DNA of 64,000 bases from Mucilaginibacter terrae (lineage in GTDB: Bacteria > Bacteroidota > Bacteroidia > Sphingobacteriales > Sphingobacteriaceae): NCBI RefSeq assembly GCF_031951985.1, contig NZ_JAVLVU010000001.1, positions 992,001-1,056,000 on the forward strand, in the 5' to 3' direction. The notes under the pieces were generated by a model. That model was given only the letters and a program-made list of their open reading frames with translations. It did no database searches and was not told the DNA's origin. This document shows, piece after piece, positions 37,701 to 45,150 of this stretch; the first letter of the stretch is position 1; every line of letters starts with the position of its first letter. The translations under genes and the position numbers were made by a program.

Positions 37701-37778
37701 AACTACCTTATCGAATCGGCCCATGAGCTGGATAATGTAATTAAAAATATTACCGATAAAACGCAGACGGATGAGTGA
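34773..37778 (+). CDS. Multi-PAS/GAF sensor protein ending in a DHp (HisKA-like) hairpin, no ATPase domain
   Basis: About 1001 residues. One N-terminal hydrophobic helix (LVAFIIYIIRLISG), then PAS domains at about 30-145, 150-270, 275-390 and 393-515, a GAF domain at about 520-685, two more PAS domains (690-805, 812-930) and a terminal two-helix DHp segment with the H-box SHVIRAPLSRIMGL (His946). The protein stops 55 residues after this His, so the HATPase domain of a histidine kinase is missing, not truncated by a stop in an open frame. PAS4 has GRSPRFLQG, like LOV domains but with Pro where the flavin-binding Cys would be. I use the ATG at 34773; the frame is open further upstream and the true start is uncertain. 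Confidence 0.82.
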   Translation: MVTSLVAFIIYIIRLISGMLQEINNYIINFGKLIDNSYSGITLLNNKHKVIYRSPSAERITGWEISSLSNHSIDYFVHDEDKPFINNLLHYLSHTPGASQQCTFRLKHAGGHYIWLECTLTNMLNEHEVNAIVCNFIDVTEKKAAEELLKKTLHELSAYKKALDESSIVAITDQKGIIKHVNQNFCNISKYPVQELLGQDHRIINSGYHDKAYIKNLWTTIANGNIWKGELRNKAKDGSIYWVDTSIVPFLNAEGKPYQYVAIRSDITQRKLNEIKLKHTSESLIHLLETISDGYISLDKNLCYTYANQQIGQILNINPADLIGKCIWNVFPQAVNSDTYHSINKALTQNVEVIHEDYYAPLNLWHENRIYPTPDGLSIFVRDITQRKKEEQHLKLLESVVTNTSDSVLITSAEPLKEPGPQIIYINEAFTKMTGYTADEVIGRSPRFLQGAKTSPDETLRIANAMQKGIPVNATLLNYKKNGEEFWNSFTISPVSNQQGQITHFIAIEREVTQWKNKELQKNLLADISMAFNKAQSLPQTLNAILQKLANFGNLWMAEAWLVSADKSKINLEASYAANNAAHEFYKYHNNFNSFNKDEGLPGKTWQAQRILHWQELATHPDFLRREAALQTGLNMAYGVPLVTGNDVIGVLVLGLNHDKSLNAAYMGFFEKFGSHLCFEIKRKQLENELNQIFNSAPDVICIIGANRSFKTANPAMCTLLEYSYDEIISKRVDDLIHSDDLEPSKARIQHLINSTDLTLSYENRYITRSGKIKWLLWTATNSTEKDRIFCVAKDITDKKQLEINRMLANKAVNDALEEKRTILESIGDGFFALDRNWTVTYWNKMATKGLGMDKEAVIGKNLWDAFPAARGTKSWDMYHEVMATGRAVHFEDYYLPLDAWYEVSAYPSTDGISVYFKNVTERVNYVKAIEAKNKKLTEISWMQSHVIRAPLSRIMGLVQLVQSVGFKDEESGEILNYLIESAHELDNVIKNITDKTQTDE

Positions 37779-37988
37779 TAATACTTGTTCTTTCCATACA
37801 ATTTGCACATTAGAACACCCCCCATTCTTAACACTTTCTAATAACCTGTAAATTAGCTATTTACATCACTATTCTCAGGACAGAGCAGGATAGTTAATTT
37901 ATGGTTAAATAATATTTTCGTTTACCAATTATAGAGTAAGCCGAAAATCTCAAGAGTAGGCAACAACACACCAACCAACTAAAAACCA

Positions 37989-39011
37989 ATGAAAAAATTC
38001 TTTTCATTCAGGGCTTTGTTCCTGAAAGTGACGGCTATTGCCGTAATTGTAGCTATTGCAAGCTGTAAAAAAACCGACAAAGCCGAAACCAAGGACTCTC
38101 CTACTGAAACTGAAACCGCCAAACAAGTTGCGGCATCGCCCTACCCTAACGAGGTGCGGCAATCGGGCAGTAACTACATCTGGCGCATTAATAATGCCGA
38201 TGTGGGCACCACTAACAGCCTGGCAACTGCCATTAATAACTGTATTGGTACCGGCAACCGCGAAGTACACGTAATTGTAGGCGGCACCTTATCATCGCAA
38301 ATTAACCTGCAGCCCGGTTTAACCCTGTATTGCCATAACGTAATCTTTAATAAAAACCACACCGGGTACGGCTTTTTCAGAGACGGATCGGGCGGGATAA
38401 AGATTTACGATATGACGCTGAATAACAATACCAATATGGGTATACGCACCAGCCGGGCAAGCGATATTTACATACAAAATGTGAAGATATACGGCGGTAG
38501 CATAGGCATCCGTATTGACAGCCACCCAAGCCGCCCCTACGAGGAAGGACGCTGGGTTTACAATGTGCACATACAGGATTGTCGCTTTGAAAACGGCAGC
38601 AGTCATGGTTTAGAAACCTACTCCGTTGACGGCTTTAAAGCCTACGGCATAGTGGCCCGCAACATGGGCGAATGCGGCGTACTGCTCAACCAAACCAAAA
38701 ACGGCACCATAGGCACCGTAACCGCCTACCGTTGCAGCTATGGTGGTGGATATGCAGGTTTACGCTATGCCAACAACTGCAGCAACATTACCGCCTCCAT
38801 GCTCAACGCCGACCAATGCGGCCGCGGTTACTTTGTGCTTACCGGAAGCAACAACTGCCGCCTGAACAACTGCCGAATTACCGGCGCCACCAACATAGGC
38901 ATCTGGTTAGAAAACGTAGTAAACTGCGCCGTAATAGCCGGCTGCAACAACAGCGGCACCGCCGTAACCGGTTCGGGCAGCTATGCTAATGTGAGCAATA
39001 CTTGTAATTAA
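37989..39011 (+). CDS. Lipoprotein with right-handed parallel beta-helix fold
   Basis: 340 residues with a lipobox (AIASC, Cys26), so anchored in a membrane facing the periplasm or outside. After a short Thr/Glu/Lys linker, Asn- and Gly-rich coils repeat through the protein (KIYDMTLNNNTNMGIRTS, DIYIQNVKIYGGSIGIRI, YNVHIQDCRFENGSSHGLET, TGSNNCRLNNCRI), the pattern of pectate-lyase-like parallel beta-helices. VGGTLSSQINLQPGLTLY resembles the start of pectate-lyase helices. I see no certain catalytic residues, so binding or lyase/epimerase activity is open. It is a single gene followed by a terminator. Confidence 0.7.
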   Translation: MKKFFSFRALFLKVTAIAVIVAIASCKKTDKAETKDSPTETETAKQVAASPYPNEVRQSGSNYIWRINNADVGTTNSLATAINNCIGTGNREVHVIVGGTLSSQINLQPGLTLYCHNVIFNKNHTGYGFFRDGSGGIKIYDMTLNNNTNMGIRTSRASDIYIQNVKIYGGSIGIRIDSHPSRPYEEGRWVYNVHIQDCRFENGSSHGLETYSVDGFKAYGIVARNMGECGVLLNQTKNGTIGTVTAYRCSYGGGYAGLRYANNCSNITASMLNADQCGRGYFVLTGSNNCRLNNCRITGATNIGIWLENVVNCAVIAGCNNSGTAVTGSGSYANVSNTCN

Positions 39012-39033
39012 GATTTGATTTGATAATTGGTAT

Positions 39034-39063
39034 AAAAGGAGGCGGTGTGAACTGTCTCCTTTT
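39034..39063 (+). terminator. Terminator after the beta-helix lipoprotein gene
   Basis: AAAAGGAG (39034-39041) pairs with CTCCTTTT (39056-39063) around a 14-base loop and is followed by ATTTTAT. Confidence 0.6.
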
Positions 39064-39140
39064 ATTTTATGCTGCTTTTTGATGAAACTATATTTTGCGC
39101 TTGGGGGTGCACCAGCTTGGGGCTGAGTTTTGCCAATTTT

Positions 39141-40121
39141 TTATACATGGAAGTATTCGTTTGGATGTGGACCATTAACCATTCCTATTTCTTTATAAGG
39201 ACACATAGGATCATCCATAGCTGCATTAAATAAAGCTTTATTGGGATGGTTTAATGTATTTCTTAAAGCATTTAGAATCAACTCAGTACTTTCGATAGCA
39301 TAATTATAGTTAGCCGCACTAACCATCAACCAACCGTAAATTGGAATATCAATAGCAAATTTGTCGGGATCTAAGTTTTTTAAGAAGCTATCAACCAACG
39401 CTTTCAATTGATCAGGAGGCAAACTTATGCTATTATAGGAGGCTCTTAGTTTGTTCAAAATAAATACCTCTTTTGAAACCTGCGTAGGAAATTTGGAAAC
39501 TAAGATGTGTAAAATAACACTATGCGGGTTATTTTTATAAATATCTAATAAGGCTGGGTAATAGCTTTCGTTAATGAATATTGTTTTTAAACGCTCCCCT
39601 ACATTTGGAATTTCAGCAGGATTTTTTTTTATAAATTCAAGCAGGTATTTCAGTTCCTCCTCTTGAAGCCTTTTGTAAACATCGCTGATGCTGCTGTTAA
39701 TATCTTCTTGAATTTTCCTAACATCTGCAAGGGCGTTATTTACATCGATTTCTGCCTGATTAATAGTTCCGCGAATTAAGGTAATATTGGTTAAAGCCTC
39801 ATTAGCCTGCCGATTCGCTCGAGCTGCACGATTGCCAATAAAACCTACAACAATGGAAGCTATTGTTGCAATAATACTAATAACAATTGTTGAGACAGTC
39901 ATACTATTAGATGCTGCGGAGGTTATAGCAGAGCTGCTCGCCAATTGATTGGCTACTGAAGCATTGGCCGAAACGTATAAATTACGGTGTGCGTTTAACT
40001 CGTATTCCAAAACATCAAAACGCTTCTGCAAAGTTTTCAGGCTATCAGAAGCTGTTGGCTTCTTAGCAAAACAGCTCAGGGAAAAGAAGGCTGACAAAAG
40101 TAATAAGGCAATTTTTTTCAT
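39141..40121 (-). CDS. Uncharacterised exported membrane protein with coiled coil
   Basis: I do not recognise a family. The 326-residue protein has a signal peptide (ALLLLSAFFSLSCFA), a helical segment with DSLKTLQKRFDVLEYELN, one membrane helix (TIVISIIATIASIVVGFIG, about 78-98), a long coiled coil (about 100-165) and a helical C-terminal domain with LRNTLNHPNKALFNAAMDDP. The coding sequence is AT-richer than its neighbours, with a higher share of Asn, Ile and Lys codons, and no operon partner is close, so it may be an acquired gene. Function unknown. Confidence 0.7.
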   Translation of the reverse strand: MKKIALLLLSAFFSLSCFAKKPTASDSLKTLQKRFDVLEYELNAHRNLYVSANASVANQLASSSAITSAASNSMTVSTIVISIIATIASIVVGFIGNRAARANRQANEALTNITLIRGTINQAEIDVNNALADVRKIQEDINSSISDVYKRLQEEELKYLLEFIKKNPAEIPNVGERLKTIFINESYYPALLDIYKNNPHSVILHILVSKFPTQVSKEVFILNKLRASYNSISLPPDQLKALVDSFLKNLDPDKFAIDIPIYGWLMVSAANYNYAIESTELILNALRNTLNHPNKALFNAAMDDPMCPYKEIGMVNGPHPNEYFHV

Positions 40122-40307
40122 AGCTAATTATACACTTTCTTTTAATAATTTGAAATACATAGCCAATATAAACGCCTTACAAAAACATCAATCCAATAAA
40201 CTGTAGCAAAGCTTACAAAATACAAGCCTTCAGCATTATGAAATTTATAGTTACGGCTCATATGCTATAAATTTACAACATTGTATAATGTAAATCATAG
40301 CTTGAAG

Positions 40308-40330
40308 ACCACAAGCGGGACGCTTGCGGT
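40308..40330. repeat. Short inverted repeat in the gap before the DUF6089 gene end
   Basis: ACCACAAGCG (40308-40317) and CGCTTGCGGT (40321-40330) pair with one mismatch around GGA. Lies downstream of the DUF6089 stop on the minus strand; no T tract follows, so a repeat remnant is more likely than a terminator. Confidence 0.4.
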
Positions 40331-40361
40331 AGCGAAAAATTAAAAATCAATCTAAAAATTC

Positions 40362-41147
40362 TTAATAATAACACTTCGAACTCAAAAAAGTATACGACAA
40401 GCTGATTTGGAAAAACATGTAGGTATCATGCTTGCGGGTGTCGCCGCGTTGAGTGCCGGGGTCGCCAAGGTAGATGCCGTTGCGCTCGCCTGAGCGGTCG
40501 CTGAGGGCGCGTGCTATCGGGTCGGTAAAGGAGACTTTGTTGGCATAAAGGCCGCTTACATCGTCGAGGCGGTCGGTGTAGGCGGTGCGGTAGCCAACTT
40601 CGCCGGTTACGCTGAGTTTGCCCAGCAGGTTGTACTTTACACCTGCGCCAAAGGGTACGGCCAGGGTGCTGCCTTTGTAGGGTATGCGTTGTCCTTCGGT
40701 GCGCAGGGGGCGCAGTTCGTAGGTTTGTCCGTTATAGTTAGCCTGCGGGTTATAGCTGGTACTGGCAATGCCTAAAAAAATGTAAGGGGTAAAACTGTTA
40801 TAGCCTGCGCCGGGCAGGTATTCCATAAAATTAAGTTCGCCAATGAGGGCAACTTCGGTAAGGGGTGTAATGAAACTGAGGTTGCGGTCGCGTTGTTGCT
40901 TAAAGCGCGAAGTACTGTCGGCAGCACCAATTTCGGCCTTGGTAATGCTAAAACGGGCAGCCGCATAGCCGCTGAAATTGTAGCGGGTAAACAAACCTGC
41001 CGCCACGCCGCTAACGTTTAAGGGGTTGCGTTGGTTAAGGTCGCCCTGATAGCCCGAGCCGCCTGCCAATACGCCAAATTCCCATTTTTGTGCGTAAGTA
41101 CCTGTGGCAATACACAATAATAAAAGTATGGCTAATAAACGCGGCAT
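40362..41147 (-). CDS. Outer-membrane beta-barrel protein, DUF6089 type
   Basis: 262-residue exported small beta-barrel. Signal peptide (LLAILLLLCIATGTYAQ) is followed by KWEFGVLAGGSGYQGDL and alternating aromatic strands (FSGYAAARFSITK, LTEVALIGELNFMEYLP, FTPYIFLGIAS, GKLSVTGEVGYRTAY), ending with aromatic strands (TYMFFQISLSYTF) and a short polar tail. In related genomes this family sits directly downstream of nadK, as here: the start lies 10 bases after the nadK stop. I use the ATG at 41147; the longer reading would overlap nadK. Role unknown, perhaps in envelope assembly since the family often precedes uppS and bamA, which are not next here. Confidence 0.8.
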   Translation of the reverse strand: MPRLLAILLLLCIATGTYAQKWEFGVLAGGSGYQGDLNQRNPLNVSGVAAGLFTRYNFSGYAAARFSITKAEIGAADSTSRFKQQRDRNLSFITPLTEVALIGELNFMEYLPGAGYNSFTPYIFLGIASTSYNPQANYNGQTYELRPLRTEGQRIPYKGSTLAVPFGAGVKYNLLGKLSVTGEVGYRTAYTDRLDDVSGLYANKVSFTDPIARALSDRSGERNGIYLGDPGTQRGDTRKHDTYMFFQISLSYTFLSSKCYY

Positions 41148-41157
41148 TATGGCAAAT

Positions 41158-42036
41158 TTAATAATTACGGGCATCTAATCCCCATAATAATTTATTGCGC
41201 AGGGTAGAAAGGTAGCTCTCGTTATTAAGGCGTATCAAATTAAGCCTGAAACCGGCCTTGCGTATATCAAACTTCATGCTCGATTCAATTACCGCCGTGC
41301 GCGAATCGCACGAGATGAGGTAATTGGCGCTGCGGGTTTGCACCTCAAAGGTAAGCGTACAGGTATCGGGCAGTACAATGGGCCTTACGTTCAAATTATG
41401 CGGCGATACGGGAGTAACCACAATGGTATCGGTTTGCGGATAAATGATAGGTCCGCCGCAGCTTAACGAGTAAGCTGTAGAACCCGTTGAGGTAGAAATG
41501 ATGATACCATCGCCCCAATAAGTGTTCAAAAACTCCCCATCCAAATAAGCATGCATGGTAATCATGGCCGAATCATCGCGCTTATGGATGGTGATATCGT
41601 TAAGCGCAAAATTATCCTTTCCAAACACCTCGGCATCTGATTGAATGCAGATCAGCTCGCGACTATCCAAAGTGAATTCCTCGTTTACCACGGCATGTAT
41701 GGCGGCGGCAATATCATCTTTATTTACACTGGCCAAAAAGCCCAGGCGGCCAAAGTTGATACCAATAACGGGTATGCCGCTGTCGCGAATGAGCGTTACC
41801 ATGTCGAGCATGGTACCGTCGCCGCCCAAGGTTAAAAACACATCTATAAAGCCCTTCAGCTCGCAGGTATTATCTAAAACCGGGTACGATTGTAGGTTAA
41901 GCTGATCTTGCAGGGTGTTTAATAGTTGGGAGTGAATATACACCTCAACCTCGTGCTGGGCAAGCACATCAAACACCTGCTGTATATAGGGTATAACCGT
42001 GTCGTTAAACTGACGGCCGTAAACTGCTATTCTCAT
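41158..42036 (-). CDS. nadK: NAD kinase
   Basis: Phosphorylates NAD to NADP using ATP or other phosphate donors. The 292-residue protein contains the family motif LTLGGDGTMLDMV (GGDGT at 71-75), INFGRLGFLASV, DGIIISTSTGSTAYSLSCGGP and the C-terminal CDSRTAV region. It is the third gene in a tight operon with the alpha/beta-hydrolase and CBS genes; the start lies 5 bases after the CBS stop. Confidence 0.96.
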   Translation of the reverse strand: MRIAVYGRQFNDTVIPYIQQVFDVLAQHEVEVYIHSQLLNTLQDQLNLQSYPVLDNTCELKGFIDVFLTLGGDGTMLDMVTLIRDSGIPVIGINFGRLGFLASVNKDDIAAAIHAVVNEEFTLDSRELICIQSDAEVFGKDNFALNDITIHKRDDSAMITMHAYLDGEFLNTYWGDGIIISTSTGSTAYSLSCGGPIIYPQTDTIVVTPVSPHNLNVRPIVLPDTCTLTFEVQTRSANYLISCDSRTAVIESSMKFDIRKAGFRLNLIRLNNESYLSTLRNKLLWGLDARNY

Positions 42037-42041
42037 GTGGT

Positions 42042-42701
42042 TTACATGTTGAGGTAATTCATGAACGATTCGTACCGGTTCAATGAATCATCATCATCGT
42101 CGTTGTGATTAAAGGTGGCTTTAACATCGTAGCCATAACGCAAAAATGCGGCATTTATGGAAGATATGTCGGTTTTATTCAGTTTAAGCGTTACCTCCAT
42201 GCGAGTTGAATCGGGAAAAGTACGAACGTACGAACTCAATATCTGTGCATTGTCCGATTCCACTATCTGCGCCATTTGCGACATGGAGTTTCCGCGGTTA
42301 CTTATCTCCAACACAATAATACTTCCCGGTTGGGCAACGGCAGTTATCTCACCAAAATAGGCGTTCATGGCGTACTGGTTTATTACACCATCATACGTTT
42401 TATTAGGACCAAGCACGGGTACCATAGTAAGGTTTTGCTCGTAAAACAAGCGTACTACATCGTACACGTGCTGGTCTTCAAACACAAAGGTATTAACATG
42501 CAATTGCGGCAAAGCGCTTACCGGCAGGGTGTGGTCGGGCTCGGTAATATCGGCCTCGGCCAGCAGGCCAATAAACAATTGCTCGTTTACAACAGGCAGG
42601 TGCCTTACCTTAAACTCGGCCATACGGTCAATGGCAAGTTGTAAGCTGTCGGTTGGTGTAACCGGCGGAATGGTGTTGGCAGCTAACTCTATTGCAAGCA
42701 T
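42042..42701 (-). CDS. CBS-domain protein with C-terminal ACT-like domain
   Basis: 219-residue cytoplasmic protein. Two CBS motifs fill about 1-120 (MAEFKVRHLPVVNEQLFIGL, YEQNLTMVPVLGPNKTYDGV). An ACT-like fold follows (about 130-200: GSIIVLEISNRGNSMSQ, MEVTLKLNKTDISS), and the end is Asp-rich (NHNDDDDDS). Such pairs bind adenosyl nucleotides and could sense energy state. In this operon it may tune NAD kinase, encoded 5 bases downstream; that is inference. The start overlaps no neighbour and lies 3 bases after the hydrolase stop. Confidence 0.85.
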   Translation of the reverse strand: MLAIELAANTIPPVTPTDSLQLAIDRMAEFKVRHLPVVNEQLFIGLLAEADITEPDHTLPVSALPQLHVNTFVFEDQHVYDVVRLFYEQNLTMVPVLGPNKTYDGVINQYAMNAYFGEITAVAQPGSIIVLEISNRGNSMSQMAQIVESDNAQILSSYVRTFPDSTRMEVTLKLNKTDISSINAAFLRYGYDVKATFNHNDDDDDSLNRYESFMNYLNM

Positions 42702-42704
42702 ATG

Positions 42705-43472
42705 TTAAGCTTTTGGTTTTATATCGTCTAAATGCTCTTTCAGCAGTACGTTAAACTCGTCCGGGCGTTCCATCATGGGCGCGTGGCCGCATTTATCAAT
42801 CCAGTACAGCTTTGAATTGGGCAGCAGCTGGTTAAATTCAACAGCTACCTCGGGCGGGGTAATTTTATCATCGCGCCCCCAAATTAAACCTACCGGTATG
42901 GTAATTTTATTCAGTTCCTTAGCCATGTTATGCCTGATGGCCGATTTAGCCATAGCGAGCAAGCGTATTACCTTCGAGCGGTCGTTTACGAGGATGAAAA
43001 CCTCATCAACCAGGTCTTTGGTAGCAGTGGCCGGATCGTAAAAGGTATACTCTACCTTTTCTTTTACAAATTCATAGTTCTCACGGCGCGGAAACGAGCC
43101 TCCAAAGGCATTCTCGTACAAACCCGAACTACCGGTTAACACCAGCGATTTTACACGCTCGGGGTGCAATACACAATATATTAATCCTGCATGGCCACCC
43201 AAAGAGTTACCAACCAGCACAAAATCATTTAAATCCATGTGCTTTACAAAACGGTGCACGTGCTTGGTAAGCGTTTTTACACCGGTGGTTAGCAGTGGTA
43301 AATCAAATATAGGCAATATAGGAATTATTACCCGGTACTCATCTTTAAACCCGTCAATAACACCTTCCCAATTGCTTAAACCGCCCATTAAACCGTGCAA
43401 CAGCAATAACACAGGCCCCTGGCCTTCATCAATATATATAAATCCTTTTTCTTCTTTTAGCACGTATTTCAT
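42705..43472 (-). CDS. Alpha/beta-hydrolase (BphD/proline iminopeptidase-like)
   Basis: 255-residue soluble alpha/beta-hydrolase. Oxyanion HGLMGGLSNW, nucleophile S90 in VGNSLGGHAGL, acid D in WGRDDKITPP and base H230 in CGHAPMMERPDEF are all present. First gene of the operon leading to CBS protein, nadK and DUF6089. Substrate unknown; members of this branch cleave C-C or ester bonds of small metabolites. Confidence 0.85.
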   Translation of the reverse strand: MKYVLKEEKGFIYIDEGQGPVLLLLHGLMGGLSNWEGVIDGFKDEYRVIIPILPIFDLPLLTTGVKTLTKHVHRFVKHMDLNDFVLVGNSLGGHAGLIYCVLHPERVKSLVLTGSSGLYENAFGGSFPRRENYEFVKEKVEYTFYDPATATKDLVDEVFILVNDRSKVIRLLAMAKSAIRHNMAKELNKITIPVGLIWGRDDKITPPEVAVEFNQLLPNSKLYWIDKCGHAPMMERPDEFNVLLKEHLDDIKPKA

Positions 43473-43606
43473 AAAACGGGGCAGTAAATGCTATAATAGT
43501 TATACAGATGACTTTAAACCAATTTTACAAACGGTTTAAATCATCCTTCATTTGGTTATAAAGTTAGTTTTATTTTGAACAGAGCTTCAATACTAAACAA
43601 ATTAAA

Positions 43607-44056
43607 TTATGCTAGCAATTGTTTTACCACTTCTGATATTGTTTTGCCATCGGCTTTACCGGCAAGTTCTTTATTGGCAGCGCCCATAACCTTACCCATA
43701 TCTTTAACCGAGGTAGCGCCTACCCTATCTATCAGATCTTTCAAAAATGCCTCTACTTCTTCCCTACTCATTTGTTTAGGCAGATAGGCTTCTATCACTT
43801 CCATTTCTTCCTTTTCAACCTGGTACAAATCAGGGCGGTTTTGAGCCTGGTAAATATCGGCCGATTCTTTGCGTTGCTTTACCAGCTTTTGCAACACTTT
43901 AATTTCGGTTTCTTCGCTCACTTCTTCTGATGCGCCTTTCTCGGTTTTAGCCAGTAATAAAGCCGATTTAATAGCGCGTAAGCCACGCAGTTTAGCTTCG
44001 TTTTTAGCTAACATGGCTTGTTTAATATCCTGGTTTATGGTGGTTTCGAGTGACAT
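43607..44056 (-). CDS. yqeY: GatB/YqeY-domain protein
   Basis: 149-residue helical protein related to the C-terminal domain of the GatB amidotransferase subunit. MLAKNEAKLRGLRAIKSALL, the coiled KQRKESADIYQAQNRPDLY and the terminal GKVMGAANKELAGKADG (helical hairpin that contacts tRNA in GatB) are conserved. The free-standing form is widespread and may act on tRNA or translation, but its role is not established. Single gene. Confidence 0.9.
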   Translation of the reverse strand: MSLETTINQDIKQAMLAKNEAKLRGLRAIKSALLLAKTEKGASEEVSEETEIKVLQKLVKQRKESADIYQAQNRPDLYQVEKEEMEVIEAYLPKQMSREEVEAFLKDLIDRVGATSVKDMGKVMGAANKELAGKADGKTISEVVKQLLA

Positions 44057-44065
44057 TGTTGTTAT

Positions 44066-44164
44066 GTTGATTGGTTGATTAAGTTGGATTAGTTGACTGG
44101 TTGGGCAGTGGGAATAGTTGATTAGTTAATTATTCGTCTTTATAAAACAACTCAACCAATCAAC
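44066..44164. repeat. Low-complexity spacer with long inverted repeat
   Basis: GTTGATTGGTTGA (44066-44078) pairs perfectly with TCAACCAATCAAC (44152-44164). Between them variants of TTGATTAGTTGA recur. It fills the gap between the SDR and yqeY genes, both on the minus strand. Confidence 0.5.
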
Positions 44165-44178
44165 TACTAAAACACTCA

Positions 44179-44937
44179 CTAACCACGATATATCATGCTC
44201 CCCGTTGCTTGCGCGGTTGGCATAAGCACGAGGTCGTTTATGTTGACGTGTGCAGGGCGCGATGCTACGTACCAAATGGTTTCGGCAACGTCTTCGGCGG
44301 TTAATGGTGTAAAACCTTCGTATACTTTTTTGGCGCGATCCTTATCCCCTTTAAAGCGCACTTCCGAAAACTCGGTTTCAACTGCACCGGGATGGATGGC
44401 TGTTACTTTGATGCCGTGTTGCAGCAGATCGATACGCATGCCTTTGCTCAACGCATCAACGGCCGATTTAGTGGCACAATACACATTGCCGTTCGGGTAC
44501 ACCTCTTTACCTGCAATAGAGCCCAGGTTAATGATGTGGCCTTTTTTGTTATTTATCATCCAGTTGGCTACCAGTTTGCTTACATACAACAAGCCCTTAA
44601 TGTTGGTATCAATCATGGTGTCCCAATCATCATAGCTACCGTTTTGTAAGGGGTCGAGGCCCTGGCTCAAACCGGCGTTGTTTACCAGTATGTCTACCTG
44701 TTTTAAATCATCGGGCAGGATATCTAAATGGTGCAGTACCTGCTCTCGGTTACGAATATCGAAAGCGGCAACCGCAATACGCACATTGTAAGTGCTGTTG
44801 AGTTGCTGCGCCAGCGCGTCGAGGCGTTCCTGGCGACGGCCGGTCAAGATCAGATCAAACCCTTCGCGGGCAAATAAATGGGCACAGGCCTCGCCAATGC
44901 CGGCGGTGGCTCCTGTTATTAATGCAATTTTAGCCAT
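44179..44937 (-). CDS. Short-chain dehydrogenase/reductase (YdfG-like)
   Basis: 252-residue NAD(P)-dependent oxidoreductase of the classical SDR family. Cofactor motif TGATAGIG (8-15), NNAGLSQGLDPLQ, S140 in INLGS and the catalytic Y153-x3-K157 in NVYCATKSAV. An Arg-Arg pair in LTGRRQERL after strand 2 suggests NADP. It resembles YdfG-type dehydrogenases that oxidise 3-hydroxy acids such as serine or 3-hydroxypropionate, but the substrate is not proven. Single gene. Confidence 0.88.
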   Translation of the reverse strand: MAKIALITGATAGIGEACAHLFAREGFDLILTGRRQERLDALAQQLNSTYNVRIAVAAFDIRNREQVLHHLDILPDDLKQVDILVNNAGLSQGLDPLQNGSYDDWDTMIDTNIKGLLYVSKLVANWMINNKKGHIINLGSIAGKEVYPNGNVYCATKSAVDALSKGMRIDLLQHGIKVTAIHPGAVETEFSEVRFKGDKDRAKKVYEGFTPLTAEDVAETIWYVASRPAHVNINDLVLMPTAQATGSMIYRG

Positions 44938-45150
44938 AGGTATTAAACTACAGCGGCGAAATTATGTTTTTTAGTCCGAACACCCTAAACCGCCACCAAA
45001 TATTTACAGCCATGTGTTACAATATCACAAAAAACGCAAAAGCCGGAAACCATGATCTTCATCACCGCTGCGGCTTAATTTGAAAACATATAACTGCCGA
45101 CTTTTAAATCATTTTATCCACTCACTACTCTCCATTCACCACTCACTACC

